In this document: in pieces, positions 44,015-53,874 of the stretch
Numbering within the stretch: position 1 is the first letter of the stretch
Layout: each line of letters opens with the position of its first letter
Origin: Orbus sasakiae
Lineage (GTDB): Bacteria; Pseudomonadota; Gammaproteobacteria; Enterobacterales; Orbaceae
Direction: 5' to 3'
Assembly (NCBI RefSeq): GCF_039542345.1
Contig: NZ_BAABHY010000001.1
Span: 1,488,001-1,552,000, forward strand
Length of the DNA stretch: 64,000 nt
Position numbers and translations under genes: made by a program
The notes under the pieces: model-generated
What the model saw: the letters and a program-made list of their open reading frames with translations, nothing else
The model's database searches: none
Told to the model about the DNA's origin: nothing

Positions 44015-44665
44015 ATGGATAAACTGACTCAAGCCTTTCATTTTCGTCACGCTTGTAAAGTATTTGACGAGACAAAAAAAATCTCATCACAAGATATTGA
44101 GTATATTTTAGAAGCAGGCCGCACTTCGCCGTCGTCTTTTGGAATGGAACCTTGGCATTTTGTGGTAATTAGTGATGAAGCATTAAAACAACAATTAAAA
44201 CCTATCTGCTACGGTCAAGCGCAAATCAGCAGTAGTTCACATTTAATCATTGTTCTTTACCGTAAAGCGTCACAGTTTACGATGCAAAGTGAGTATTTAA
44301 GACAAACAGTACAGCGTAGTTTACCACCACAAGGGGTATCGTTCGATTTAGATGCCGCATGTCAGTATTTTATCAATTATTTTACAAACGGTTTACCACA
44401 AGGGGTAAGCATGGATAATTGGGCTGAAATGCAATGTTATATTCCGTGTGCAAATATGATGACAGCTGCGGCATATCATCAAATTGATTCCTGTGCAATT
44501 GGTGGTTTCCAGCATGATAAGTTAATGGCTGAACTTGAAAAAGTAAAACCACAATTCAATAATAATAATTTTGGTGTGGCATTATGCTTAGCATTTGGCT
44601 ATCGAAAAAATGAACAAACGCCACAATATAGATGGTCACAAAACGATACAACAACATTTTTATAA
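44015..44665 (+). CDS. NAD(P)H-dependent nitroreductase-family oxidoreductase
   Basis: 216 residues of the FMN-dependent nitroreductase family, close to NfsB-like proteins. It shows FHFRHACKVFD near residue 8, LEAGRTSPSSFGMEPWHFVV near residue 33, and a C-terminal GVALCLAFGYR. The natural substrate is unknown (quinones, nitro compounds). It starts 16 bases after ampG and is probably co-transcribed. Confidence 0.85.
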   Translation: MDKLTQAFHFRHACKVFDETKKISSQDIEYILEAGRTSPSSFGMEPWHFVVISDEALKQQLKPICYGQAQISSSSHLIIVLYRKASQFTMQSEYLRQTVQRSLPPQGVSFDLDAACQYFINYFTNGLPQGVSMDNWAEMQCYIPCANMMTAAAYHQIDSCAIGGFQHDKLMAELEKVKPQFNNNNFGVALCLAFGYRKNEQTPQYRWSQNDTTTFL

Positions 44666-44671
44666 AAAAAG

Positions 44672-44689
44672 GCCCGCAAAAAAGCGGGC
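44672..44689 (-). terminator. Terminator of the 62-residue gene
   Basis: GCCCGC-N6-GCGGGC with a T-run (CTTTTTTTAT) on the minus strand. Confidence 0.9.
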
Positions 44690-44716
44690 AATATGAGGAA
44701 ACAAAACGTCTAGCGA

Positions 44717-44905
44717 TTATCGCATTGATCGGTATAGCTTCTCTGCGTCATGTGATGCTGAATCAATAATAAAAGACACACCTGATAAAATGTTGGCAGT
44801 CTTAACATCTTCAGTACTTTCTTGAGCAGAGTTAATAATTTCCTGTGCCCAGTTTATTTTACGAAGCACATCTTCAATTTGTTCTATAGTCATTTCATAT
44901 GTCAT
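44717..44905 (-). CDS. Hypothetical small helical protein
   Basis: 62 residues, acidic and predicted fully helical (MTYEMTIEQIEDVLRKINWA, then SASHDAEKLYRSM). A strong ribosome site (GGAGAG, 8 bases before the ATG) and its own terminator show it is a genuine, independently expressed gene. No family is recognised. Confidence 0.7.
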   Translation of the reverse strand: MTYEMTIEQIEDVLRKINWAQEIINSAQESTEDVKTANILSGVSFIIDSASHDAEKLYRSMR

Positions 44906-45223
44906 TGCTTTTCTCTCCTACTGATTTTAATAACAACACCTTTACCGATTAACGGTTTAATATCATTATGGATGTAAAAAATTATTTTTCAACACAAAAA
45001 ATAAAATTAACGCCTTTTTTACATTTAAAATACGTTTTTAAAACCTTTAAAACCTCTTTTTTTAAAAAATAACAATTCAAAAAAATATTTAACAACTGAA
45101 AAAACACAGAAATGAAATTTGATATCATCCCAAAAGCACCTTACTCAAAACCAAGGCACTAAATTCATGGGCATTTTGTGGGATAAATAGTATAATCGGC
45201 AGCAATACGATGAGGGATCAGAT
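44906..45223. other. Intergenic region before tmk
   Basis: 318 AT-rich bases between divergent genes. It contains the promoter of the 62-residue gene and a TATAAT at 45191-45196, 28 bases before tmk, without a good -35. No gene is seen. Confidence 0.45.
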
Positions 45224-45862
45224 ATGCTTGGTAAATTTATTGTCATTGAAGGTTTGGAAGGTGCAGGTAAAACGACAGCAATTAAAACAGTATCACGAGT
45301 TTTAAACCAGAATAAGATTACGCAGTTAATCTACACACGTGAACCTGGCGGAACACCTATTGCTGAAGCATTACGTAATATTATAAAAAATGGTTTAGAC
45401 AATGAACCGTTAACGAATAAAGCTGAACTGCTTATGTTTTATGCGGCCCGAATCCAATTAATTGATAATGTGATTAAACCAGCTCTATTAAATAATCAAT
45501 GGGTAATTGGTGATCGGCATGATCTCTCCACGCAAGCTTATCAAGGAAGTGGTCGACAAATTGATCCTCATTTTATGGCGATGTTAAGACAAAATGTACT
45601 CGACGGATTTAAACCTGATTTAACACTTTATATGGATATCGATCCTAAACTGGGCCTACAGCGAGCCAAAGCACGTGGAGAACTGGATCGTATCGAGCAA
45701 GAGTCGCTCGACTTTTTTGAACGTACTCGCCAACGTTATTTAGAACTAGCCGCTCAAGATACCTCGATAATTACCATTGATGCTTCGCAATCGTTTGAAG
45801 ATGTGACACATTCTATTGAGCAAAAACTAAATACATGGTTAATTGAAAATGGCATTAAATAA
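45224..45862 (+). CDS. tmk: Thymidylate kinase
   Basis: Phosphorylates dTMP to dTDP. 212 residues. The P-loop EGLEGAGKTTA is at residues 9-19, TREPGGTPIAEALR near residue 39, the LID-type RARGELDRIE region near residue 145. It overlaps holB by 14 bases, as adjacent genes do in E. coli. Confidence 0.96.
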   Translation: MLGKFIVIEGLEGAGKTTAIKTVSRVLNQNKITQLIYTREPGGTPIAEALRNIIKNGLDNEPLTNKAELLMFYAARIQLIDNVIKPALLNNQWVIGDRHDLSTQAYQGSGRQIDPHFMAMLRQNVLDGFKPDLTLYMDIDPKLGLQRAKARGELDRIEQESLDFFERTRQRYLELAAQDTSIITIDASQSFEDVTHSIEQKLNTWLIENGIK

Positions 45863-46856
45863 TCATCAAATCGATCATTATCCTTGGTTGAAAAAGGCTT
45901 ACCATGATCTCACATTACCACTGGTTCATGAACGAGCTCACCATGCCTTATTGATTAAGTTTATAACCGGTTGCGGTGAAGATATTTTAATCTCTACACT
46001 TGCAATGCGTCTACTGTGCCTCGCTCCCAAGCATAATCAACCTTGTCAAAATTGTCATAGCTGTCAGTTATTTTTAGCAGATCATCATCCAGATTATTAC
46101 ATTATAGAACCAGAAAAAAATAAACAATCCATTGGTATCGATCAAATTAGACAAATATCACAAAAAATATATGAACGAGCCCAGCAAGGTGGCAATAAAG
46201 TTATTTGGGTTAAAACCGCATCTTTAATGACGGATGCGGCAGCTAATGCGTTGCTTAAAACGTTAGAAGAACCGCCTGAAAATACGTATTTTTTACTCTC
46301 CGATATTGATAATGGTCAACTATTACCTACAATTAGAAGTCGATGCCAATTTTATTTTTTAACCATTCCCGAACTCGATGGCTCAATGATATGGTTAAAA
46401 TCACACATCGGCACTGCACAATATACTGACAACGAATTGGCTACGGCATTATTGCTTAACAGAAATGCACCCTTAGCAGCACTTGCATTATTGCATGCAG
46501 ACCAATGGCAAAAAAGAATGCATTTTAGTCAGAACCTACAAACGTATTTATCGGAAAGTGATTTTTGGTCTTTACGCGACACATTTATCAATGACCAAAT
46601 ATTTATGCTAATAGATTGGTTTTGCTCGTTATTAAGTGATGGATTAAAAGCAACACAAAAATCAGGACGATTTATTATTAATCGTGATCAAGTGCCATTG
46701 GTACGAATGATAGCAAGTTTTAATAGTGAAAAAATTATTCAACTCTATCATATTTGGAACGAGACTCGCCAACAGCTGCAAATGATAAATGGTTTAAATC
46801 AAGAGCTCATGATAAGTAATTTACTTGCACAATCAGAAATAATCCTACAATCTTAA
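45849..46856 (+). CDS. holB: DNA polymerase III delta-prime subunit
   Basis: A clamp-loader subunit. 335 residues from the ATG at 45849 inside tmk. It shows YPWLKKAYHDL at the start as in E. coli, the zinc module Cys set CLAPKHNQPCQNCHSCQLF near residues 55-74, DAAANALLKTLEEPPENTYF near residue 130, and the SRC-type motif RSRCQFYFL. No Walker A is expected in delta-prime. Confidence 0.94.
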   Translation: MALNNHQIDHYPWLKKAYHDLTLPLVHERAHHALLIKFITGCGEDILISTLAMRLLCLAPKHNQPCQNCHSCQLFLADHHPDYYIIEPEKNKQSIGIDQIRQISQKIYERAQQGGNKVIWVKTASLMTDAAANALLKTLEEPPENTYFLLSDIDNGQLLPTIRSRCQFYFLTIPELDGSMIWLKSHIGTAQYTDNELATALLLNRNAPLAALALLHADQWQKRMHFSQNLQTYLSESDFWSLRDTFINDQIFMLIDWFCSLLSDGLKATQKSGRFIINRDQVPLVRMIASFNSEKIIQLYHIWNETRQQLQMINGLNQELMISNLLAQSEIILQS

Positions 46857-46961
46857 GCTAATTAGCTTCAAAATAGGTGAATACTCTTGCTATAATAGTG
46901 GTATTAAACAAGCATTTTCGATTAATTATTAAGACATTATATATACAAAGGAATTATAAGC

Positions 46962-47660
46962 ATGCCATCCCCGATTATTGTTGCTGTGGATTTTGCTGAT
47001 ACTAAATCAGCTTGGAATTTTATTGATCGTGTCGAACCAACAGATTGCCGTTTAAAAATAGGAAAAGAGTTATTTACGCTTGCCGGACCTGACTTTATTC
47101 GTCAAATTCAAAATAAAGGTTTTGATGTTTTTCTTGATCTAAAATTTCATGATATTCCCAACACCGTTGCAAGAGCCGTTGCGGCAGCAGCTGACTTAGG
47201 CGTATGGATGACCAATGTGCATGCGAGTGGTGGTTCACGTATGATGCAAGCGGCTAAGGATGCGTTATATTCTTACGGAAAAGATGCCCCACTTTTAATT
47301 GCAGTTACCGTTTTAACCAGTATGGAATCTGTTGATTTACAAGAAATCGGTATCGATGTATCACCATTAGAACAAGCGACTAAACTTGCGGTCTTAGCGA
47401 AAAACTGTGGACTCGATGGAGTTGTTTGTTCAGCGAAAGAAGTGCAAAGTTTTAGAACACGTTTAGGCAGTGATTTTAAATTAGTCACGCCAGGTATTCG
47501 ACCGATTGGCGCAGATCCAGATGATCAACGCCGCATCATGACGCCTCAACGAGCACAGGCTGCCGGATCTGATTATTTAGTAATTGGTCGTCCAATCACG
47601 CAATCAGATGAACCAGAAAAAACGTTAAAAAGTATCTTGTCAACATTAGAGCTTAATTAA
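46962..47660 (+). CDS. pyrF: Orotidine 5'-phosphate decarboxylase
   Basis: The last step of UMP synthesis. 232 residues. The catalytic DLKFHDIPNTV (DxKxxD) is near residues 59-69, VTVLTSM near residue 120, and the C-terminal phosphate site TPGIRP plus YLVIGRPITQS. yciH follows after 4 bases. Confidence 0.96.
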   Translation: MPSPIIVAVDFADTKSAWNFIDRVEPTDCRLKIGKELFTLAGPDFIRQIQNKGFDVFLDLKFHDIPNTVARAVAAAADLGVWMTNVHASGGSRMMQAAKDALYSYGKDAPLLIAVTVLTSMESVDLQEIGIDVSPLEQATKLAVLAKNCGLDGVVCSAKEVQSFRTRLGSDFKLVTPGIRPIGADPDDQRRIMTPQRAQAAGSDYLVIGRPITQSDEPEKTLKSILSTLELN

Positions 47661-47664
47661 AACC

Positions 47665-47991
47665 ATGAGCATATCTGATAATCCCCTTGTTTATTCGACT
47701 GAAGGCGGTCGAATAAAAGCGGTCGAACCAACAGTTACTCGCCCAAAAGGCGATGGTATCGTACGTATCCAAAAACAGACGGCTGGTCGTAAAGGCAAAG
47801 GTGTGAGCGTTATTTCGGGTATTAATTTAGACGATAATGAACTGACAAAACTCGCCGCTGAATTAAAAAAACGCTGTGGTTGTGGCGGCAGTGTTAAAGA
47901 TGGCATGATTGAAATTCAGGGTGATAAACGAGATTTACTAAAAGAGTTACTTGAGCAAAAAGGGTTTAAAGTTAAATTTTCTGGGGGATAA
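47665..47991 (+). CDS. yciH: SUI1/eIF1-like protein YciH
   Basis: 108 residues with the SUI1 fold: GKGVSVISGINLDDNELTKL near residue 42, the CGCGGSVKDGMIEIQGDKRD loop, and LLEQKGFKVKFSGG at the C-terminus. In E. coli YciH also follows pyrF and inhibits some translation initiation under stress. Confidence 0.94.
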   Translation: MSISDNPLVYSTEGGRIKAVEPTVTRPKGDGIVRIQKQTAGRKGKGVSVISGINLDDNELTKLAAELKKRCGCGGSVKDGMIEIQGDKRDLLKELLEQKGFKVKFSGG

Positions 47992-48013
47992 AATCCCGTG
48001 ATGAATAAAAAAA

Positions 48014-48041
48014 AACCAAAACAAAATGTTTTGGTTTTTTT
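48014..48041 (+). terminator. Terminator of pyrF-yciH
   Basis: AACCAAAACA-AAA-TGTTTTGGTT followed by TTTTT; the A-run before it lets it serve the convergent tmaR as well. Confidence 0.9.
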
Positions 48042-48058
48042 ATTTTATTCGTTAGCCA

Positions 48059-48379
48059 TTAATGACTGCTCATGGCTCGCATTTTTGCTGAAATTTCGCG
48101 ACGTTCTTTTGAAATTTCTGCATTTTTAATAATAAAATCATCAACACGATCTTCATAATCTAACTTCATATTCGCAATGATCGCTTGAATTTCATCATAA
48201 GTCATATTCGGTTTAATGTAGTCACTTAAATTTTCAAGTAATAAAACGCGTTTTTGATTATCACGGATTTTCTTTTCATTATCAGTAATTTCACGCTTAA
48301 GTTTATTTAAACGACGAGATAAACGAACATACTCTAATACGCTCTGGAATGAAGGTTTTGTTACTTTATCCTTTTCCAT
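48059..48379 (-). CDS. tmaR: Pole-localiser protein TmaR (DUF496)
   Basis: 106 residues (E. coli TmaR/YeeX 109), almost all coiled coil: KPSFQSVLEYVRLSRRLNKL, KKIRDNQKRVLLLENLSDYI and DYEDRVDDFIIKNAEISKER match. In E. coli it forms polar clusters that control PTS enzyme I activity. Confidence 0.95.
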   Translation of the reverse strand: MEKDKVTKPSFQSVLEYVRLSRRLNKLKREITDNEKKIRDNQKRVLLLENLSDYIKPNMTYDEIQAIIANMKLDYEDRVDDFIIKNAEISKERREISAKMRAMSSH

Positions 48380-48567
48380 TAATAACCCCTTATATCAAAT
48401 TGTTAATATATAAAATGTCATGATGCTCACAAGTATATACTATATATAACCCAAAGTGCACAAAAATCCAAGCTTAATAGTCATTTTCAGTGATGAAAAA
48501 TGTGAGCACAGTAGCGAATTTGAGATTAATCTGAAGCATAAATGTATATTGTATAAAATTTAATAAA

Positions 48568-48595
48568 AAAAGCCCTCATTTTAGCAAGGGCTTTT
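48568..48595 (-). terminator. Terminator of the autotransporter gene
   Basis: AAAAGCCCT-N10-AGGGCTTTT, followed on the minus strand by TTTATTAAA. Confidence 0.88.
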
Positions 48596-48611
48596 CCATA
48601 AAAGTAAAAGA

Positions 48612-51368
48612 TTAGAAGAGATATTTTAGCCCTAGCATTAACCCGGTATCACTATAACCATGGTTACTAACTTGATGTGCTAGATTAAACCAAATATCAG
48701 TATGTGGTGTAATACGCCCTTCTAAACCTGCTTTAATTTCAGCAATATTACGACCGCCGTCTTGGCTAACGCGTACATCATCCATTTGGACACTATATGC
48801 TTTCGTATTATGTAGCCAATTTGCCTCTAAAAAGAGTTGTCCCGCTTGTTGATTAACGGAGTTAGCAGTTGAGTGATAACCAATAATCGTTTTTAAACCT
48901 AAACGTAACTGAAGGTTATTTGCATTAGCACTTACTTTAGTCCCTTCATTCTCAGTATGGTCAACCATTTTTACTCCCATCCAAGTAAGTTGTCCTTTTG
49001 GCTGCAGCTGCAAATTATAATTTGCCGATTGTGCAGCCAATAATGTATAGCCACTTTCAATTGATGCCGTTAATCCTTTAAGATCATATTTTTCACTTGC
49101 CTGATCTTGGCCATGTACTGAGCCATGATAACGATTCCAACTGGCCCATGAATCGAGATAGAATCCGTTATGACTATCTTCATTGCTATACCATGTGCCA
49201 TAAACACCAAAACTGTAGCCATCTACTTTACCAGACGATTTATAGACTGTTAACTTAGAGTTTGCATCATTCGTACTACGCCCATATCCCGCCATTAAAC
49301 CTAAATGTAAACGACTTTTCCCTTCATTTCCCCATTGCGCAATATCACCACCTAACTGAGTGATATTCCAGTTATTTTTGCCGTTTAACTGACTACCAAC
49401 TTCATATTTTGTATAACCGTATTTATAGCGAATCCACATACTGGTGACTTTCTGTTCGCCCGTTAACAAATCAGTATATTGTGTTTCGCCCAAACGATCA
49501 TGTAAACGTAAATTAAACAGTGAATTGGCGGCCATTAAATTACCGATATAAGATGCTGCTTCTGGTCGAAGTTCTTTAATAGGAGTCTCTCCCCTTTCGC
49601 TGGTTAAGTACCAACTATTTGTATCGCTACTACTACCTTGTTTAAGCTTATAATCATAAGCTCCGCCTACAATACGTGCTCCTTGAACAAATGCATCATC
49701 GCTTGACGTGCCGTTTACCTCAACAATTTTGATACCTTCTATTGTTTTATCACCTAGGCCACCAATATTATTAATATAGACGGCTGTTGCACCACTTGCT
49801 CCAGTAGAAACATCCCCTGTAATCACTAATTTATCCGTTACTGACGTGTCATTACCTAAAATAGAATCAAGCTTTAATGAACCACCATTGCTCACGTAGT
49901 TACCTTCAATGGTTAATATCGTCGGCACATCTCCATTTTGTAAATTAATCGTCCCTTGATTATCCACATTTGCATAAATGGTTGTTTGCGCTAAGGCCGT
50001 GTTAAGTACCGTTGTTTGATCAATATTCAATACGTTATTATCTGCCGTTGTCGGCACTTCAAATAGATTATCCGATAAGGTAATTTGGCTATTTTCTAAA
50101 TTAATCATATTCCAATTTAAAACATCTAGGCCCAATGTTTTATCAGCGCTGTCACTGGTATATATGCTTATATTTTGATTATTGAGTGTTAATGTATTTG
50201 TACCTGCACCACCGTCGATAAGGGATAAATTTGAAACATCAGCATCTTGGGAGATAATCGCGACATCATCACCATACCCCATGTATACATTACCATTCAT
50301 CGTACCACCAGAGAATTGATAACGGTTGTTCCCATTTCCCATATAAATATCGCCAATAATACTTCCAGCAGATTGAATTAGCGTATCATCACCATACCCC
50401 ATCACAATACTTTTTCCACCACTGGTGTTACTAACACTCCCTTTAATATTTACTGTGGTATTTTGTAGATTAAGCGAATTATTTATCGTCACAGATTCAT
50501 CACCACTAGACGTGAGTTGTGCATTTTCACCGATATAAATAGTGCTAGATTCAGAGTTGATGTTGGTATCACCTAATGAGATGCTACCGGTAAATAAACT
50601 TCCAGTTGATATTGCTGATGAAGCATAACCACTGGTTGAAATTATCGTACTCCCCGTACTGCTGATAGTGCTTTGATCGCGGATGGTAATACCAGTATTA
50701 ATCGTATTAATTTCAAGTTCGTTAAAGGTTGCTTTGTTTTCACCAACATTCAAAACAATACCTGATCCGGAACCATTAACTGTGGTTTTTCCGTCAACAT
50801 TAACATATCCACCATTTTCAACATTGATTCCATTGAGGAATTTATTAATAGTAAGATTCCCTTTTACATCAAATAAACTTTTTGCAGCATTAACAAAAAT
50901 ACCATAGTTCCAATATTTAGCATCTGATGTATCACCAAGAAAATTAACTGTGGCATCACCTTTTACAGTTATATTGCTTGGTAAAGCGCCACTTTGTAAA
51001 TAATAACCAACTTGGACCCCACGGCTGTTACCAGCCTTATGAACATAAATATTTACATCATTATCAAATATAATTGAACCATCATTTTCAGCTAATACGG
51101 TTATTGCATTAGCATGGAGATTAGAAATACTAACAGAACTTGCCGTGAATTCTAACGTGGAGCTTTCTTTTGAAGTAACCGTATTATTACCTTGATAATC
51201 TTCTTTTGTTGCAGTACAAGTAGAGCCGTCATTTGCCCTAACAGCATTGTTAGCAGCCGACGCTAAATCAACACATTCACCATAAACCGAATATGAACTT
51301 AAGCCAATTAAAATAGTCAGTAGTTTTTTATTGAGGATTTTTTGTGAAAATTTTATTTTTTTTATCAT
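48612..51368 (-). CDS. Autotransporter (type Va secreted) protein
   Basis: 918 residues. The signal region is MIKKIKFSQKILNKKLLTIL followed by IGLSSYSVYG. The passenger (about residues 35-600) is Ser/Thr/Asn-rich beta-helix with repeated blocks, including three copies of an MGxGDD/MGNGNN motif near residues 325-370 and a pertactin-like segment near 480-600. The C-terminal beta barrel (about 640-918) starts at SYIGNLMAANSLFNLRLHDR, contains MWIRYKYG and GYSFGVYGTWY, and ends in the outer-membrane signature GLKYLF. No protease triad or subtilisin domain is seen, so adhesion is the likely role. AAGGAAGG precedes the ATG. Confidence 0.9.
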   Translation of the reverse strand: MIKKIKFSQKILNKKLLTILIGLSSYSVYGECVDLASAANNAVRANDGSTCTATKEDYQGNNTVTSKESSTLEFTASSVSISNLHANAITVLAENDGSIIFDNDVNIYVHKAGNSRGVQVGYYLQSGALPSNITVKGDATVNFLGDTSDAKYWNYGIFVNAAKSLFDVKGNLTINKFLNGINVENGGYVNVDGKTTVNGSGSGIVLNVGENKATFNELEINTINTGITIRDQSTISSTGSTIISTSGYASSAISTGSLFTGSISLGDTNINSESSTIYIGENAQLTSSGDESVTINNSLNLQNTTVNIKGSVSNTSGGKSIVMGYGDDTLIQSAGSIIGDIYMGNGNNRYQFSGGTMNGNVYMGYGDDVAIISQDADVSNLSLIDGGAGTNTLTLNNQNISIYTSDSADKTLGLDVLNWNMINLENSQITLSDNLFEVPTTADNNVLNIDQTTVLNTALAQTTIYANVDNQGTINLQNGDVPTILTIEGNYVSNGGSLKLDSILGNDTSVTDKLVITGDVSTGASGATAVYINNIGGLGDKTIEGIKIVEVNGTSSDDAFVQGARIVGGAYDYKLKQGSSSDTNSWYLTSERGETPIKELRPEAASYIGNLMAANSLFNLRLHDRLGETQYTDLLTGEQKVTSMWIRYKYGYTKYEVGSQLNGKNNWNITQLGGDIAQWGNEGKSRLHLGLMAGYGRSTNDANSKLTVYKSSGKVDGYSFGVYGTWYSNEDSHNGFYLDSWASWNRYHGSVHGQDQASEKYDLKGLTASIESGYTLLAAQSANYNLQLQPKGQLTWMGVKMVDHTENEGTKVSANANNLQLRLGLKTIIGYHSTANSVNQQAGQLFLEANWLHNTKAYSVQMDDVRVSQDGGRNIAEIKAGLEGRITPHTDIWFNLAHQVSNHGYSDTGLMLGLKYLF

Positions 51369-51529
51369 GTTCCCTTCCTTTCGTTATTTTTTTATCTGAT
51401 TTAATACCAAAATTATTTTAATAATCATAATGGTGATAACGCTAACACCTCCTTTGGTGAAAACACAAAAAAAGACTAAGACTGATTATTTTTAATCATT
51501 CCAAACCGACTTAAGAAAAAATTAATGTA

Positions 51530-51543
51530 TTGATATAAATCAA
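51530..51543 (-). promoter_or_regulatory. FNR box upstream of the autotransporter gene
   Basis: TTGAT-ATAA-ATCAA, a perfect FNR dyad about 168 bases before the autotransporter ATG. The promoter position is not resolved. Confidence 0.6.
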
Positions 51544-51733
51544 TGTTTTTAATAAAAAATGATGAAATCATATATCAACATACGGAATGATAACCTAAAC
51601 CGATTAATGCTGTAAATGAAATTAATTTTAAAAAATGTATGCTTATGTAAAGTAAAAAAAACAATTCAGTGACAATAACAGCCTGACAGTTTAGCAATAA
51701 CCGTTGCCGCTAATAAAAGGTATCATGAAGCAC

Positions 51734-51761
51734 ATTGATAACTGGCTAACCAGTTATCAAT
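51734..51761 (-). terminator. Hairpin after leuD
   Basis: ATTGATAACTGG-CTAA-CCAGTTATCAAT, a 12-bp perfect stem 17 bases past the leuD stop. There is no T-run, but it is probably the 3' end of the leu operon. Confidence 0.6.
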
Positions 51762-51777
51762 GCAAAAAGAGGGATCG

Positions 51778-52380
51778 TTAAGCTAAAAATGTCGGAATTT
51801 TATCTTCGAAAGTGCTAATGGCATCTTCGTGTTGTAACGTTAAACCAATATTATCTAAACCATTTAATAAACAGTGACGTTTGAATCCATCAATTTTAAA
51901 TGAATATTGCTTATCACCAGCAATCACCACTTCATTTTCAAGATCAACCGTAAACTCAATGCCTTCATTGGCTTCAACGATTTTAAATAATTCATCAATA
52001 TCTTCTTCCGAAAGATTAACCAATAATAATTGGTTATTAAATGAATTATTATAAAAAATATCGGCAAAACTCGATCCGATAATGGTTTTAAAACCATAAT
52101 CAGCTAAAGCCCAAGGTGCATGCTCCCGTGAAGAACCACAACCAAAGTTTTCACGCGTCAGTAAAATACTGGCACCGTGATAACGCGGTTTGTTCAGCAC
52201 AAATTCAGGATTCGGTTTTTGGCCTGCATCATCTAAAAATCGCCATTCATGGAATGCATGTTTACCAAATCCTGTACGGGTAACTTTTTGTAAAAATTGC
52301 TTAGGGATAATCGCATCCGTATCGACATTTGCAGCATCTAAAGGAACGACCAAGCCAGTGTGTTTAATAAATTTAGCCAT
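51778..52380 (-). CDS. leuD: 3-Isopropylmalate dehydratase small subunit
   Basis: Completes isopropylmalate isomerase with LeuC. 200 residues from the third of three in-frame start codons (52380, seven bases after GGAG), giving MAKFIKHTGLVVPLDAANVD like E. coli. ENFGCGSSREHAPWAL near residue 72 is the swivel-domain signature. It starts 11 bases after leuC. Confidence 0.95.
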   Translation of the reverse strand: MAKFIKHTGLVVPLDAANVDTDAIIPKQFLQKVTRTGFGKHAFHEWRFLDDAGQKPNPEFVLNKPRYHGASILLTRENFGCGSSREHAPWALADYGFKTIIGSSFADIFYNNSFNNQLLLVNLSEEDIDELFKIVEANEGIEFTVDLENEVVIAGDKQYSFKIDGFKRHCLLNGLDNIGLTLQHEDAISTFEDKIPTFLA

Positions 52381-52391
52381 CATCAATCTCC

Positions 52392-53804
52392 TTAAAATGG
52401 TTTACGAATATCAGTAAAATGGCCCGTTATAGCAGCGGCGGCAGCCATTGCGGGGCTAACTAAATGTGTTCTTGCATCACGACCTTGACGACCTTCAAAA
52501 TTACGGTTGCTCGTTGATGCGCAGCGATCACCGGGAGCCAATTTATCATCGTTCATCGCAAGACACATTGAGCAACCAGGCAACCGCCATTCAAATCCTG
52601 CATCAATAAAAATTTTATCAAGTCCTTCTGCTTCTGCTTGTGCTTTCACTGGGCCAGAACCCGGTACTACCAGTGCTTGAACGCCACTAGCAACTTTCCG
52701 TCCTTTAGCAACTTCTGCAGCAGCACGTAAATCTTCAATACGTGAGTTGGTACATGAACCAATAAACACTTTGTTAATTTTAATGTCAGACATTTTTGTA
52801 CCGGCAGAAAGTCCCATATAATTTAAAGCTCGTTCTGCTGAATGCTTTTCAATTGGATCATTGAAATCACTAGGACTAGGTACTGTTGAGTCAATAGATG
52901 TTACTTGTCCAGGGTTCGTTCCCCAAGTCACTTGCGGTGCGATATCTTTTGCGGCTAATGTAACAACTTTATCAAACGTTGCGCCTTCATCCGTTTTTAG
53001 GGTTTTCCAATACGCAACGGCTTGATCATACTGCTCACCTTTAGGTGAGAACTGACGATCTTTTAAATAGGCAAACGTCACTTCGTCTGGTGCAACAATC
53101 CCGGCTTTAGCCCCCATTTCAATGGCCATATTACATAATGTCATACGTCCTTCCATTGATAATGAACGAATTGCATCACCACAAAACTCAACAACATAAC
53201 CCGTACCACCAGCACTGGTCGTTTTACCAATAATAGCCAAAATAATATCTTTAGCAGTGATACCAGGAGCAACATCGCCTTTTACTTCAATTTTCATTGT
53301 TTTAGCACGGCCTTGTTTTAGTGTTTGAGTTGCTAAAACGTGCTCAACTTCAGATGTCCCAATACCAAATGCCAATGCACCAAATGCACCATGTGTTGCG
53401 GTATGGGAATCGCCACAAACAATTGTCATACCCGGTAACGTCATGCCTTGTTCTGGTCCAACAACATGGACAATACCACGTAGTGGACTTTTTAAATCAT
53501 ACAATGACACACCAAATTCTTTGGCATTTTTAACTAATTCAGTTAACTGAATTTGTGCCATTGGCGTACAAGCATTTAAATCATTACTCTTCGTCGATGT
53601 ATTATGATCCATTGTTGCAAACGTTTTATGTGGTTGGCGCACACGACGATTCATCGCACGTAAACCATCAAAAGCCTGCGGTGACGTCACTTCATGAACT
53701 AAATGACGGTCAATATATAAAATGGGTGTTTCATTAGGAGCTTCATAAACAACATGTGCATCATACAATTTTTGATACAATGTTTTTGGATTTAATTGTG
53801 ACAT
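52392..53804 (-). CDS. leuC: 3-Isopropylmalate dehydratase large subunit
   Basis: The aconitase-family subunit with the 4Fe-4S cluster. 470 residues (E. coli 466). Cluster cysteines are in FIGSCTNSRIEDLRAA near residue 347 and in GCSMCLAMNDD near residue 410; CGDSHTATHGAFGALAFGIG near residue 130 is conserved. Confidence 0.97.
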   Translation of the reverse strand: MSQLNPKTLYQKLYDAHVVYEAPNETPILYIDRHLVHEVTSPQAFDGLRAMNRRVRQPHKTFATMDHNTSTKSNDLNACTPMAQIQLTELVKNAKEFGVSLYDLKSPLRGIVHVVGPEQGMTLPGMTIVCGDSHTATHGAFGALAFGIGTSEVEHVLATQTLKQGRAKTMKIEVKGDVAPGITAKDIILAIIGKTTSAGGTGYVVEFCGDAIRSLSMEGRMTLCNMAIEMGAKAGIVAPDEVTFAYLKDRQFSPKGEQYDQAVAYWKTLKTDEGATFDKVVTLAAKDIAPQVTWGTNPGQVTSIDSTVPSPSDFNDPIEKHSAERALNYMGLSAGTKMSDIKINKVFIGSCTNSRIEDLRAAAEVAKGRKVASGVQALVVPGSGPVKAQAEAEGLDKIFIDAGFEWRLPGCSMCLAMNDDKLAPGDRCASTSNRNFEGRQGRDARTHLVSPAMAAAAAITGHFTDIRKPF

Positions 53805-53874
53805 TGCGGTGTTCCTTTATTGTATTTATCAGGGGATATGTGTCTTTATGAATCCCCTGTCTAACATTAAATCA

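Larger units (their letters stand above)
51369..51777. other. Intergenic region upstream of the autotransporter gene
   Basis: 409 AT-rich bases between leuD and the autotransporter gene. It holds an FNR box and a hairpin at the leuD end. No gene is seen. Confidence 0.5.
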
